Of a stretch of 64,000 bases of DNA, positions 43,946 to 52,539 are shown piece by piece (position 1 is the first letter of the stretch; each line of letters begins with the position of its first letter). This DNA is from Marisediminitalea lipolytica (GTDB lineage: Bacteria; Pseudomonadota; Gammaproteobacteria; Enterobacterales; Alteromonadaceae). The notes beneath the pieces were generated by a model. The model had not been told where the DNA came from. It saw only the letters and a program-made list of their open reading frames with translations, and ran no database searches. Position numbers and translations under genes: made by a program. The stretch lies in contig NZ_MJIC01000009.1 of the NCBI RefSeq assembly GCF_001758465.1, positions 327,768-391,767 on the forward strand, read 5' to 3'.

Positions 43946-44827
43946 TCAGGCCTCCTTAAAAGCTTGTCTGGCCAGCGCTACCGCACCGTATTCCGGTGAG
44001 CATAGCGCGGGGCTTAACTTGCGCTGAATGTGGTCGGGCAGGTGAGCACTCCAGTAGGAGGCCAGTCCGCCAATCATAGTCAGGCGCTGTGGTTTTAAAT
44101 CCGAAAGACGCTGCAACACCATGGTGAGGTATGCAGCACCTTCCTGAATAATTGCTGTTGCCAGCGCTTCGTTCTGCCGGGCCTGACCAACTACTACTGG
44201 CGCCAGCGCGGCATAGTCGGCAGAGCGGTAGTGCAGCGCCTGGGCAACAATGTCCTCAGCACTGGAAGCATGTAGCTGTTCGCACACGGCGTCTGTCAGC
44301 GGTGTAGTGTCCGACAGTCCGTCCATCGCTTCGAGGGTGGATGACAGCGCGCGCCAGCCCAGCCAGGCACCGCTGGCTTTATCCCCTAACGGAAAGCCGT
44401 GACCGCCCATCATGGTATGTACATCGTTCACACAGGCAAAGGCTGAACTGCCGGTGCCGGTAATCATGATGGCGCCTTCCTGACCGCCATGGGCGCCCGC
44501 GCAGGCAACGTGCAGGTCGGTGGTCAGCAGGGTGTTGGCAAAGGGTAACTGCCAGGCTTCAGCTAAATCCCGGTAGGCGGGGATATTCACCCCCGCCAGA
44601 CCAAGACACACATGAAGTGTTGATATTGTTTCTGCGGGCAGATTCGCTGCGGCGACAGCCTGTGCAGCGGCATCAATGATGCTGTTTAAAGCGATGTCGG
44701 CAGACTGAGCCGGATTCGCTGGTCCGGAAAGCCCCTCGCCCAACAGCTCGCCATTCAGTGACTCAAGCCGGGCTTTGCACTTTGTTCCGCCACCGTCGAT
44801 GCCGAGAAAATACTGTTGATGAATCAC
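43946..44827 (-). CDS. nagK: N-acetylglucosamine kinase, BadF/BadG ATPase type
   Basis: 293 residues. Seen: FLGIDGGGTKCKARLES at the N-terminus (phosphate 1 loop), LGLAGVNIPAY, MITGTGSSAFA (phosphate 2) and GGHGFPLGDKASGAWLG. This is the ASKHA fold kinase that phosphorylates cytoplasmic GlcNAc in Alteromonadales. It precedes nagB-II by 1 bp, so both are likely co-translated. Confidence 0.93.
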   Translation of the reverse strand: MIHQQYFLGIDGGGTKCKARLESLNGELLGEGLSGPANPAQSADIALNSIIDAAAQAVAAANLPAETISTLHVCLGLAGVNIPAYRDLAEAWQLPFANTLLTTDLHVACAGAHGGQEGAIMITGTGSSAFACVNDVHTMMGGHGFPLGDKASGAWLGWRALSSTLEAMDGLSDTTPLTDAVCEQLHASSAEDIVAQALHYRSADYAALAPVVVGQARQNEALATAIIQEGAAYLTMVLQRLSDLKPQRLTMIGGLASYWSAHLPDHIQRKLSPALCSPEYGAVALARQAFKEA

Positions 44828-44880
44828 AAACGGTTCCTTACTGAATCTCTAGAAATCACATGAAAAGTTAAATAGCAGCG

Positions 44881-45966
44881 TTAGATTTTGATGAAAATCT
44901 GCTTACGCCAGAGCCAGTAAACCGGAATGAAACACACACCCACAAACATCACTACCCAGATGGTTGCACTGATAAATTCACTCATTCCAACCTGCAGCGA
45001 CCAGTCCACCCACATCTGATGAACAGATGTTCCGTTAACTTCCCAGTCGAGACACTTTTCAATGATGACATGCAGCACGTAAGCGGTAATCGCGTTGGCG
45101 CCGAAGATTACCGGCAGGGTTGTGCCGGCGCGGTGGCCACGAATATCGATGTACCACACCATACAGGCCAGGATCAGTGCAGCAATGCCGCCGGTAGCCA
45201 GTACAAATGAGCTCGACCAGATTTGTTTGATGAATGGGAAGCCAAGGCTCCATACACAACCAATAGCAAAACAGGCGAAACCAAAGACTGAAAGATGCAT
45301 TACCGCTTCTTTTAAATCCTGCTTAGCGCTAATCAGAATTCGTCCCATCAGCAGACCAATGATACCGGTGACGATAGAAGGGAAGGTGCTCAGAAGTCCT
45401 TCCGGGTCCCACTCGCCGCGCCATAACATGCCGGGCATAAAGCGATCGAACCAGTTGATGATGTTTTCGCCGCGCTCCAGGTGACCCGCAGGCAGCCCAG
45501 GTGCCGGTACGCACAGAATAAACAGCCAGTACAGTACAAGAATAGCGATTCCAGACTTCACAATGGTCCGTGGTGTACAGTAAATAGCAAAATAACAGCA
45601 GGCCAGGTAAACCAGAGCAATACGCTGTAACACACCGAGAATTCGGATTTGTTCAAAATGGGTATAGAACAGATTCACTACCATACCCAGCGCGAACATA
45701 ATGAACGTTCGCTTCCACACTTTTTTAAGTACCGCCGACAGATTCGGTGAATCCGGAGTGACATTCTTAAAGCCCAGCGCGATGGCAACACCAACGATAA
45801 TGATGAAGAACGGGAAAATCAGGTCGGCAAAGAAAATCCCATCCCAGTATGCGTGAGAGAGTTCGCCATAGGTATTCGGACTGTTCACCACGATCATCGC
45901 CATCATGGTTAGCCCGCGAAATACGTCGAGAGACAGTAATCGCTTTTTGTTATTTTCAGCTGTCAT
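44881..45966 (-). CDS. nagX: NagX, HGSNAT-like integral membrane protein
   Basis: 361 residues with about 10-11 helices. Seen: RLLSLDVFRGLTMMAMIVVNSPNTYG at the N-terminus and FFADLIFPFFIIIVGVAIALGF, both shared with the heparan-alpha-glucosaminide N-acetyltransferase family (DUF5009/DUF1624). In Alteromonadales genomes NagX accompanies GlcNAc or chitin genes; the proposed roles are transmembrane acetyl transfer to GlcN or transport, neither settled. It is the first gene of the minus-strand operon, with a NagR operator about 50 bp upstream. Confidence 0.9.
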   Translation of the reverse strand: MTAENNKKRLLSLDVFRGLTMMAMIVVNSPNTYGELSHAYWDGIFFADLIFPFFIIIVGVAIALGFKNVTPDSPNLSAVLKKVWKRTFIMFALGMVVNLFYTHFEQIRILGVLQRIALVYLACCYFAIYCTPRTIVKSGIAILVLYWLFILCVPAPGLPAGHLERGENIINWFDRFMPGMLWRGEWDPEGLLSTFPSIVTGIIGLLMGRILISAKQDLKEAVMHLSVFGFACFAIGCVWSLGFPFIKQIWSSSFVLATGGIAALILACMVWYIDIRGHRAGTTLPVIFGANAITAYVLHVIIEKCLDWEVNGTSVHQMWVDWSLQVGMSEFISATIWVVMFVGVCFIPVYWLWRKQIFIKI

Positions 45967-46012
45967 CTGTGAACTGCTTCTTTTGCAATCAGGGTTTTTA
46001 CGTTAACCTTGC

Positions 46013-46030
46013 TTTGTCAACGTTGTCAAA
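46013..46030. promoter_or_regulatory. NagR operator between nagX and nagR
   Basis: TTTGTCAACGTTGTCAAA, with core CAACGTTG and one mismatched pair. It lies 47 bp before nagX and about 120 bp before nagR and would control both directions. Confidence 0.82.
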
Positions 46031-46152
46031 TCTTATTTGGGTATAAAAATAGACCAACGTCCTACTTATGGGGTAGACAGGAATGTTGCGGGGCAGGGGG
46101 AATGTTATTATGCTCCTGAATGTCATGCATTTTTTCATCGCGAAAGGAAATT

Positions 46153-47166
46153 ATGAAGAAGCCAACAATTAAGGACGTTGCCAAGCTGGCAGGGGTATCC
46201 TTCAAGACTGTTTCACGGGTTGTGAATAAAGAAGCCAGCGTAAGCGATGAAGTGCGTTCAAAAGTTCTCGAATGCATCGAAAAGCTAAACTATCAGCCAA
46301 ATCATACCGCCCGGGTGATGCGCAAAGCGCCGTTCTCTCTGGCTTTCGTGTATGACAACCCTAACAGTCACTACGTGATTGAAATGCAGAACGGCATTAT
46401 TTCCGAGTGCCGTAAACGGGGTTTCGAACTGGTTATTCATCCTACTGATTCCCGTTCCGAAGAAGTGGGGAAGGAATTGGTGGCCATGATCGGTTCAAAC
46501 CAGATTGGTGGCGTTATTCTTACTCCGCCGCTGTCGGAAAACCGTGAACTGGTTACCTTTCTGTTAAACCGCGATGCCAAAGTGGTACGCATTCTGTCTG
46601 GCGCAGAAGCACCTGACACGCTGGCACCGGTTATTCACGTGGACGACGTGGGTGCCGCCCGTAAAATGACGGACTACCTGCTCGACCTCGGTCATCAGAA
46701 AATTGCCTTTCTCGGTTATCACTCGTCTCACGAATCCAGTCTCGGTCGCCTTGAGGGCTTCCGTGCAGCCCTGACAGACCGGGGCCTGCCGGTAGATAAA
46801 AATCTCATTATTGATGGTGAGTTTACTTTCGATTCCGGTATGGCGATGACCCGTGAAGCGTTAAAGCACAATCCTACTGCCATTTTTGCGTGTAACGATG
46901 AAATCGCCGCCGGTGCAGTCTTTCAGTCTCGCCTGAGTGGCTTCAAGGTGCCGGAAAACATTTCTATCGTCGGTTTCGAGAACAGCCCGTTCTCCGTGCA
47001 GACCTGGCCACATCTGACCACAGTGAATCAGCCAAATTTTGATATTGCTGCCAGCGCCGCTGCCATGGTCATTAAAATGATGCAGGAAAAAGACGTACAC
47101 TCCGCAGAAACTAAGGGATTTTCACTGGATCTGGTGATCCGCGACTCAGCCACAAAACCGGCTTAA
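46153..47166 (+). CDS. nagR: LacI-family repressor NagR
   Basis: 337 residues from the ATG at 46153, which follows AAAGGAAA and gives the canonical MKKPTIKDVAKLAGVSFKTVSRVVNKEASVS helix-turn-helix; the longer frame from 46120 adds 11 residues. The hinge helix (RVMRKAP region) is followed by a periplasmic-binding-like core (SLAFVYDNPNSHYVIEMQNGI, FACNDEIAAGAVFQSRL). It would repress the nag operon and the glycan genes until a GlcNAc-derived ligand, probably GlcNAc-6-phosphate, binds. Four matching operators lie in the window. It is divergent from nagX. Confidence 0.93.
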   Translation: MKKPTIKDVAKLAGVSFKTVSRVVNKEASVSDEVRSKVLECIEKLNYQPNHTARVMRKAPFSLAFVYDNPNSHYVIEMQNGIISECRKRGFELVIHPTDSRSEEVGKELVAMIGSNQIGGVILTPPLSENRELVTFLLNRDAKVVRILSGAEAPDTLAPVIHVDDVGAARKMTDYLLDLGHQKIAFLGYHSSHESSLGRLEGFRAALTDRGLPVDKNLIIDGEFTFDSGMAMTREALKHNPTAIFACNDEIAAGAVFQSRLSGFKVPENISIVGFENSPFSVQTWPHLTTVNQPNFDIAASAAAMVIKMMQEKDVHSAETKGFSLDLVIRDSATKPA

Positions 47167-47215
47167 TCAGGTTCTCACACACTCCTTCTCTGTAATAAAT
47201 TTTTAATCTGACTGT

Positions 47216-47231
47216 TTGACAACGTTGACAC
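47216..47231. promoter_or_regulatory. NagR operator upstream of TonB receptor 1
   Basis: TTGACAACGTTGACAC with core CAACGTTG, 126 bp before the receptor ATG and 50 bp after the nagR stop. Confidence 0.8.
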
Positions 47232-47356
47232 GCGGTGATAGCGTCGAAAACAGGGTGACGAAAAATTCACCGTGATAATAACAACGAAATAAACCCTTTC
47301 AGTCGCCTTGCCAGTGGCTGGATAACAATAAAATGTTGAACTGATGGGAACCATGT

Positions 47357-49996
47357 ATGAAATACACGCGTCCGACTAAAACCCTCATTGCCAGTGCCAT
47401 CCTATGCGCGCTGGCTCCCGCCGCGTTTGCTCAGGAAGCAGTCGTACCAGACGAGAACGACATCGAAAGAATCGGTGTTACTTATCGTAGCAGCCTGGTA
47501 GAAGCGTCAGCGCTGAAGCGCGACGAAACCAAAGTGGCTGATATCATTACCTCAGAAGATATCGGTAAATTCCCCACAGAAAACATCGCCGAAGCGATTC
47601 AGCGTATTCCGGGCGTACAGATTTCTAACATCAACGGACGTGGCTCCACGATCAGTGTTCGTGGCCTGGGCGCGCAATACGCACGCACCACGGTAAACGG
47701 CCAGACAATGGCGAATGCCGACTTCACCGGCGGCTTCCGTTACGACATTATTCAGTCAGAACTGGCATCGTCCATTTCTGTCATTAAATCGCCGAGTGCC
47801 GACATGGATACCGGCGGTTTATCCGGTACTATCAATATCGATACAACTAAGCCGCTGTCGTACAGCGAGCGTAAAGTAGTCGCGTCGGTAAAAGGTCAGT
47901 ACTCGGAATTTTCTCCTACCGATGATGTTACGCCAAAAGCGAACATCACTTATATCGATCAGTTCGCTGACGACACTGTGGGTATTTTCCTGAATGCCGG
48001 TTATCAGGCGCTGGACGATCGCGTTGACAATGCGTGGATGGGTCGCTGGTTCCAGGATGATGACGGCAATGATTATCCCCGTCGTCCGCGCTATCGTCGT
48101 ATCGATCGTGAAACCAAGCGTTATCTAATGAACGGTGCGGTGCAGTGGCGTCCGACTGCGAATTTCGAAACCACGCTGACGGCAATCTATGCCGATGACG
48201 ACACCGAGCAGGATCTGAATCAGCAGGTTTTCCTGTTCGACCGTGATGACATCACGCTGTTAGGTTCGCCAGTAAACGGGGTTTACGAAAGTGTTCGTGT
48301 GGACAACTTCACACTGGAAAATAACCGCCAGATGGAGCAGAAAGATGCGACCAGTAAGGCGTTTACCCTGGAGTCTAAATACACCACTGACAACTGGGAA
48401 ATCTCTGGCGTAGCGCACTACACCAAGGGTGAAGCGGTGCACGGTGAGGAAGCGGTTATTCTGGCGACTACGGTCTCAGCCGACATGGACATTTCAAACC
48501 GCGACAATGTGATTTTCAACGTAGACGAAGATCTCACGGATCCGGCGCTCTATCCTTACGATATGCCGCGCAACGAGTATCCTAACGGCGCAACCCGTTA
48601 TATGGATACGTCAGAAACCGCTTTCCAGGTAGATGCAATCCGTGCGCTGGACGGTGATTTCTTCACTTCAGTAGCATTCGGTGCCAAGTACCGTAAAGAA
48701 GAGTTCAACCGGGATTTTTATCGTACTGACCGTTTTGCTATTGGCGAAGCTGATCCGTCCGACCTGCCGCTGATGACTGACTATAACTACATGGTCACGG
48801 ACTTCCTCGATAACCAGATGTCTGTGGAACACGCCTGGATCGCACCGGACGTGCAGGCATACCGCGATGCGCTGGAAGCCGAAGGTGTAACCGTACCGAC
48901 TTTCTTTGCTGCACAGTCTTCTTACGGCATTGAGCGTGATATTGTTTCTTTTTACGCGGAAGCAGAATTCGACACCATGCTGGGCGATTTCCCGTTCCGT
49001 GGTAATTTCGGTGGCCGGTACGAAACCACTGACCGCACAGTAAACACTTACCTCACCGGTGAACGCAACGAGTTCAATGGCGAGATTCGTGACGTTATCG
49101 GTGAATACGATATCGATTACGACTACAACAACTTCCTGCCCAGCATGAACCTGGTACTGGAACTCAACGACGAAGTGCAGGCCCGTTTTGCGGCTGCCAA
49201 AGTACTGGTGCGCCCAATCCTGACTTCACGTTCACAAATTGCTGCGTCAGAAACTTCACAGGAGAACTCTTTCGGTACTACTACCTACAGCATCGATTTG
49301 GGTCAGCCTGAAATGAAAGCAATGACGGCGGATCAGGTCGATTTAGGTCTGGAATGGTACTACGGTGAAGGCGACAGCCTGGCGCTGACCCTGTTCTGGA
49401 AAGAAATCGAGAACGGTTCGGTGACCGAGTTTGTTTGTCCTGATGACTATCAGGGTACTGCTCTTAGTGGCACGGCCACTGACTGTCTGGATGCCGACGG
49501 TAATATCTATGAAATTACCAGCACCTACAACGATGACGCAGGCACCAGCATCAAAGGTCTTGAGCTTGGCTGGAACCAGGGGCTTGATCAGTGGTTACCT
49601 GTAAAAGGTTTTGGTTTCTCCGCAAACTTCACCTACATCGATGCAGATGACAGCCAGAGCTTTGTGCTGACCAACTCATCGGAAAGAACCTGGAACTTCA
49701 TCGGTTACTGGGAAAACGAAACCTTCAGTGCACGAGTAGCAGTGAATAACCGCAGCCCGTATATTCAGGATAACACCGATGCATTCTTCGCCCGCGAAGG
49801 CCGTGTTGTTGACGGTCGCAACCAGGTCGACCTGGTACTGGGCTACAACGTGACCGAAGATTTCAGCCTGCGTTTCGGTGCGCTGAACATCAACGGTAAC
49901 GATGAAGAAGCCTACTACACAGATGAACGTCCGGTATGGCAGACTACCAGTGTAATTGGTACCAGCTATTACCTGAGTGCACTGTACTCGTTCTAA
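47357..49996 (+). CDS. TonB-dependent receptor 1 (glycan import)
   Basis: 879 residues. A signal peptide ends LAPAAFAQE near residue 26. The plug follows: ITSEDIGKFPTENIAEAIQRIPGVQISNINGRGSTISVRGLG and a TINIDTTKPL end. The rest is the beta-barrel, closing with aromatic SYYLSALYSF, the usual C-terminal Phe. It takes up an oligosaccharide across the outer membrane with TonB energy. It is directly upstream of GH89 (61 bp gap) and behind a NagR operator. The protein is strongly similar along its length to receptor 2 at 57951-60614. Confidence 0.93.
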   Translation: MKYTRPTKTLIASAILCALAPAAFAQEAVVPDENDIERIGVTYRSSLVEASALKRDETKVADIITSEDIGKFPTENIAEAIQRIPGVQISNINGRGSTISVRGLGAQYARTTVNGQTMANADFTGGFRYDIIQSELASSISVIKSPSADMDTGGLSGTINIDTTKPLSYSERKVVASVKGQYSEFSPTDDVTPKANITYIDQFADDTVGIFLNAGYQALDDRVDNAWMGRWFQDDDGNDYPRRPRYRRIDRETKRYLMNGAVQWRPTANFETTLTAIYADDDTEQDLNQQVFLFDRDDITLLGSPVNGVYESVRVDNFTLENNRQMEQKDATSKAFTLESKYTTDNWEISGVAHYTKGEAVHGEEAVILATTVSADMDISNRDNVIFNVDEDLTDPALYPYDMPRNEYPNGATRYMDTSETAFQVDAIRALDGDFFTSVAFGAKYRKEEFNRDFYRTDRFAIGEADPSDLPLMTDYNYMVTDFLDNQMSVEHAWIAPDVQAYRDALEAEGVTVPTFFAAQSSYGIERDIVSFYAEAEFDTMLGDFPFRGNFGGRYETTDRTVNTYLTGERNEFNGEIRDVIGEYDIDYDYNNFLPSMNLVLELNDEVQARFAAAKVLVRPILTSRSQIAASETSQENSFGTTTYSIDLGQPEMKAMTADQVDLGLEWYYGEGDSLALTLFWKEIENGSVTEFVCPDDYQGTALSGTATDCLDADGNIYEITSTYNDDAGTSIKGLELGWNQGLDQWLPVKGFGFSANFTYIDADDSQSFVLTNSSERTWNFIGYWENETFSARVAVNNRSPYIQDNTDAFFAREGRVVDGRNQVDLVLGYNVTEDFSLRFGALNINGNDEEAYYTDERPVWQTTSVIGTSYYLSALYSF

Positions 49997-50057
49997 ACCT
50001 TATTGCGCTGCAACCATCGTTGCAGCGCGTTTGTTATTCATGCAGGAAATTTATCGT

Positions 50058-52325
50058 ATGAGCAATGCAAAAAACGCGTCTGTCAGCGCTTTATGTCTCG
50101 CTGTTCTGATGGCGCTGAGCGGTTGTGATAAAACAGCTGAAGCACCGCAGCCACCGGCAGGCGGCAGTGAAAGCAGTGTTGCTTCACAGACCCCTTCTGA
50201 GCACTCCGCCGTGGAAGCTGTACTGGCCCGTGTTACAGACAGCCAGCTGACGAATCTGTCTACCCGAAAAGTGTCTGACGATAAGCCGGAATGGTACGAA
50301 GTTGATGTACGCAACGGTAAAGCGGAAATCAGCGGCAACAGTGATGCCGCCATGGCATATGGTGCTTATCAGTTTCTTCGTGAACAGGGTGCATTGTCGG
50401 TTAGCTGGGAAGGTAACCGTGTAGATTTACCGGCTTCGTTTGCGGATTTTGACGGCGAACCTGTAGCAACGCCGTTCGACCAGCGTGCTTACTTAAACGT
50501 CTGTGCCTATGGTTACACCACACCGTGGTGGAACTGGGATCGCTGGGAACAGGAAATTGACTGGATGGCACTGCACGGGGTGAACAACCCGGTGGCGATG
50601 GAAGGTCAGGAGTACGTTTGGCAGGCACTGTGGCGTGAGTTTAACGTTAGCGAAGACGAGCTTACCTCGTATTTCTCCGGCCCGGCGTTCACGCCATGGC
50701 AGCGTATGGGTAATATTGAAGGCCATGCTGGTCCGCTGCCGCAAAGCTGGATAAACAAAAAGCACGATCTGCAGAAGAAAATTCTCGCCCGCATGGATGA
50801 ACTTGGCATGAAACCAGTCGTTCCTGCGTTCAGTGGCTATGTACCAAAAGCATTTGTGGAACTGTTCCCTGATGCAAAAATTTACCAAATGACTCCCTGG
50901 TCTGGTTTTGATCGCGAGACTTACTGGCTGGATCCGGCTGATCCGCTGTTTAATAAAGTGGCCAAACGCTTTATTGAAATCTACAGCGAGACCTACGGCG
51001 AACAGGAATATTATCTGTCTGATGCGTTCAACGAAATGTTGCCGCCGGTATCAGAAGAAACCCGTTACGACGACTTAGCGTCTTACGGAAAACGCATTTA
51101 TCAGTCTATCGAACAGGCCGCCCCTGAAGCCACCTGGGTGATGCAGGGCTGGATGTTCGGTGCAGATGAGGAATTCTGGGATTTACAGTCTATCGAAGCG
51201 TTCCTGCGTGACGTGCCGGATGCGAAATCCATGATCCACGATATCGGTAACGACCGCTATCACGTATGGCAACGTACCGAAGGCTTTAAAGGTAAGCCGT
51301 GGATTTTTGGTTTCATCCATAACTACGGCGGCTCTGATCCTGTATACGCTGACTTCGGCGATTACGTGGAGCAGCTCGACGTGGTCACCAATTCAGAGAA
51401 CAAAGGCGCACTGTCTGGTTTTGGTGTATTCCCGGAAGGCATAAACAACAACTCGGTGGCTTACGAGTTCCTGTTTGATCTGCCGTGGGAAGCACAGCCG
51501 GATATGCAGAGCTGGGTGTCTGAATACACTAATGCCCGCTACGGTAAAACCTCCGCTGAGCTTCAGTCTGCCTGGGATGATCTCATCGAAGGTGTGTACT
51601 CCGTACGCTACTGGACGACGCGCTGGTGGGAAGGTTCTGCTGGAGCCTATGTGCTGTTCAAGCGTCCTACCTACAAGCTCACTGAGTTTGAAGGCAGTCC
51701 CGGCGATCTGGAAAGCCTGGATTCTGGCATCGAGCAACTGCTGGCAGTAGCTGACGAATACCAGGATTCGCCACTGTTTGTTTATGACCTGGTTGACATG
51801 ACCAAGCAGTCGGTATCACTGCACACAGACTTAAAGCTGCAGGCGGCAATCCAGGCTTATCAGAACAAAGAGTTTGAGAAAGGCGATGCGCTGGTAGAGG
51901 AAATTACCGATTTGGTCACCCGTCTGGATGCGCTTATGGGCTGGCATCAGGAAACGCTGCATTCGTGGCTGAGCGATGCCTCTGCCTATGGTGAAAGTGC
52001 AGAAGAATCGGCGTTCTACATCACCAATGCCCGTCAGCAAATTACCCAGTGGGGCGGTTCATCGCTGAAAGACTACGCGTCGAAAGCCTGGCAGGGCATG
52101 TATGCCGATTTCTATCTGCCGCGCTGGACTCAGTACCTGACCGCATACCGCGAGGCTATGCAGCAGGGCACAGAGTTCGATGACGAAGCCCAGCAGCAGG
52201 CGATGATCAAATGGGAACGTGAGTGGATTGAGCAAGGCGGTATCCCTGCGCTGAACAAACCTGAAAACCCTGTGTCTCTCGTTAGCGAGCTGATGGCAAC
52301 CATTAAGGCAGATGGAAGCCGTTAA
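50058..52325 (+). CDS. GH89 alpha-N-acetylglucosaminidase, lipoprotein
   Basis: 755 residues from the ATG at 50058 (AGGAAA upstream); the lipobox is ALSGC at about residues 21-25, so it is membrane-anchored. The N-terminal domain (YGAYQFLREQGALSVSW) precedes the barrel: YLNVCAYGYTTPWWNWDRWEQEIDWMALHG, IYQMTPWSGF, DAFNEMLPP with Glu326 and FGVFPEGINNN with Glu460. These fit the two catalytic glutamates of human NAGLU (316 and 446). It releases terminal alpha-GlcNAc. It follows TonB receptor 1 in the NagR unit. Its natural substrate may be GlcNAc-alpha-1,4-Gal glycans or heparan-like chains. Confidence 0.93.
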   Translation: MSNAKNASVSALCLAVLMALSGCDKTAEAPQPPAGGSESSVASQTPSEHSAVEAVLARVTDSQLTNLSTRKVSDDKPEWYEVDVRNGKAEISGNSDAAMAYGAYQFLREQGALSVSWEGNRVDLPASFADFDGEPVATPFDQRAYLNVCAYGYTTPWWNWDRWEQEIDWMALHGVNNPVAMEGQEYVWQALWREFNVSEDELTSYFSGPAFTPWQRMGNIEGHAGPLPQSWINKKHDLQKKILARMDELGMKPVVPAFSGYVPKAFVELFPDAKIYQMTPWSGFDRETYWLDPADPLFNKVAKRFIEIYSETYGEQEYYLSDAFNEMLPPVSEETRYDDLASYGKRIYQSIEQAAPEATWVMQGWMFGADEEFWDLQSIEAFLRDVPDAKSMIHDIGNDRYHVWQRTEGFKGKPWIFGFIHNYGGSDPVYADFGDYVEQLDVVTNSENKGALSGFGVFPEGINNNSVAYEFLFDLPWEAQPDMQSWVSEYTNARYGKTSAELQSAWDDLIEGVYSVRYWTTRWWEGSAGAYVLFKRPTYKLTEFEGSPGDLESLDSGIEQLLAVADEYQDSPLFVYDLVDMTKQSVSLHTDLKLQAAIQAYQNKEFEKGDALVEEITDLVTRLDALMGWHQETLHSWLSDASAYGESAEESAFYITNARQQITQWGGSSLKDYASKAWQGMYADFYLPRWTQYLTAYREAMQQGTEFDDEAQQQAMIKWEREWIEQGGIPALNKPENPVSLVSELMATIKADGSR

Positions 52326-52340
52326 TCGTTAACAGACCCG

Positions 52341-52368
52341 TGTTCGCCTGTGGTTGGGCAGGCGAACA
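52341..52368 (+). terminator. Hairpin after the GH89 gene
   Basis: A perfect 10-bp stem TGTTCGCCTG/CAGGCGAACA with an 8-base loop lies 15 bases after the stop. No U-tract follows (CTCCCCTC), so it may be a processing or terminator-like hairpin. Confidence 0.5.
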
Positions 52369-52378
52369 CTCCCCTCTG

Positions 52379-52518
52379 AAAAGCTAAGCGCTCCTGAAAC
52401 GGAAGTGAGCTGTTCCCCGGCACGCGGCGTGAATCCGTCCCTGGAGCCTCGGCTGCCGCATCCCAGCGGCAGACGGTTCCGGGTAACGACTCACTCCCCG
52501 TTTCGCGCGCTTAGCTTT
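52379..52518. repeat. MITE-like or repeat element with 12-bp perfect terminal inverted repeats
   Basis: The ends are AAAGCTAAGCGC (52380-52391) and GCGCTTAGCTTT (52507-52518), and the inversion continues inward imperfectly over GAAACGG and AGTGAG. The core (CGGCGTGAATCCGTCC, then CTCGGCTGCCGC-type hairpins) resembles the dispersed intergenic repeat with GCGTGAATCC-CTGGAG seen in many gammaproteobacteria; this is from memory. It lies between convergent GH89 and M20 genes. Confidence 0.7.
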
Positions 52519-52539
52519 ACTTTCCTTAGCCGTAAATAG

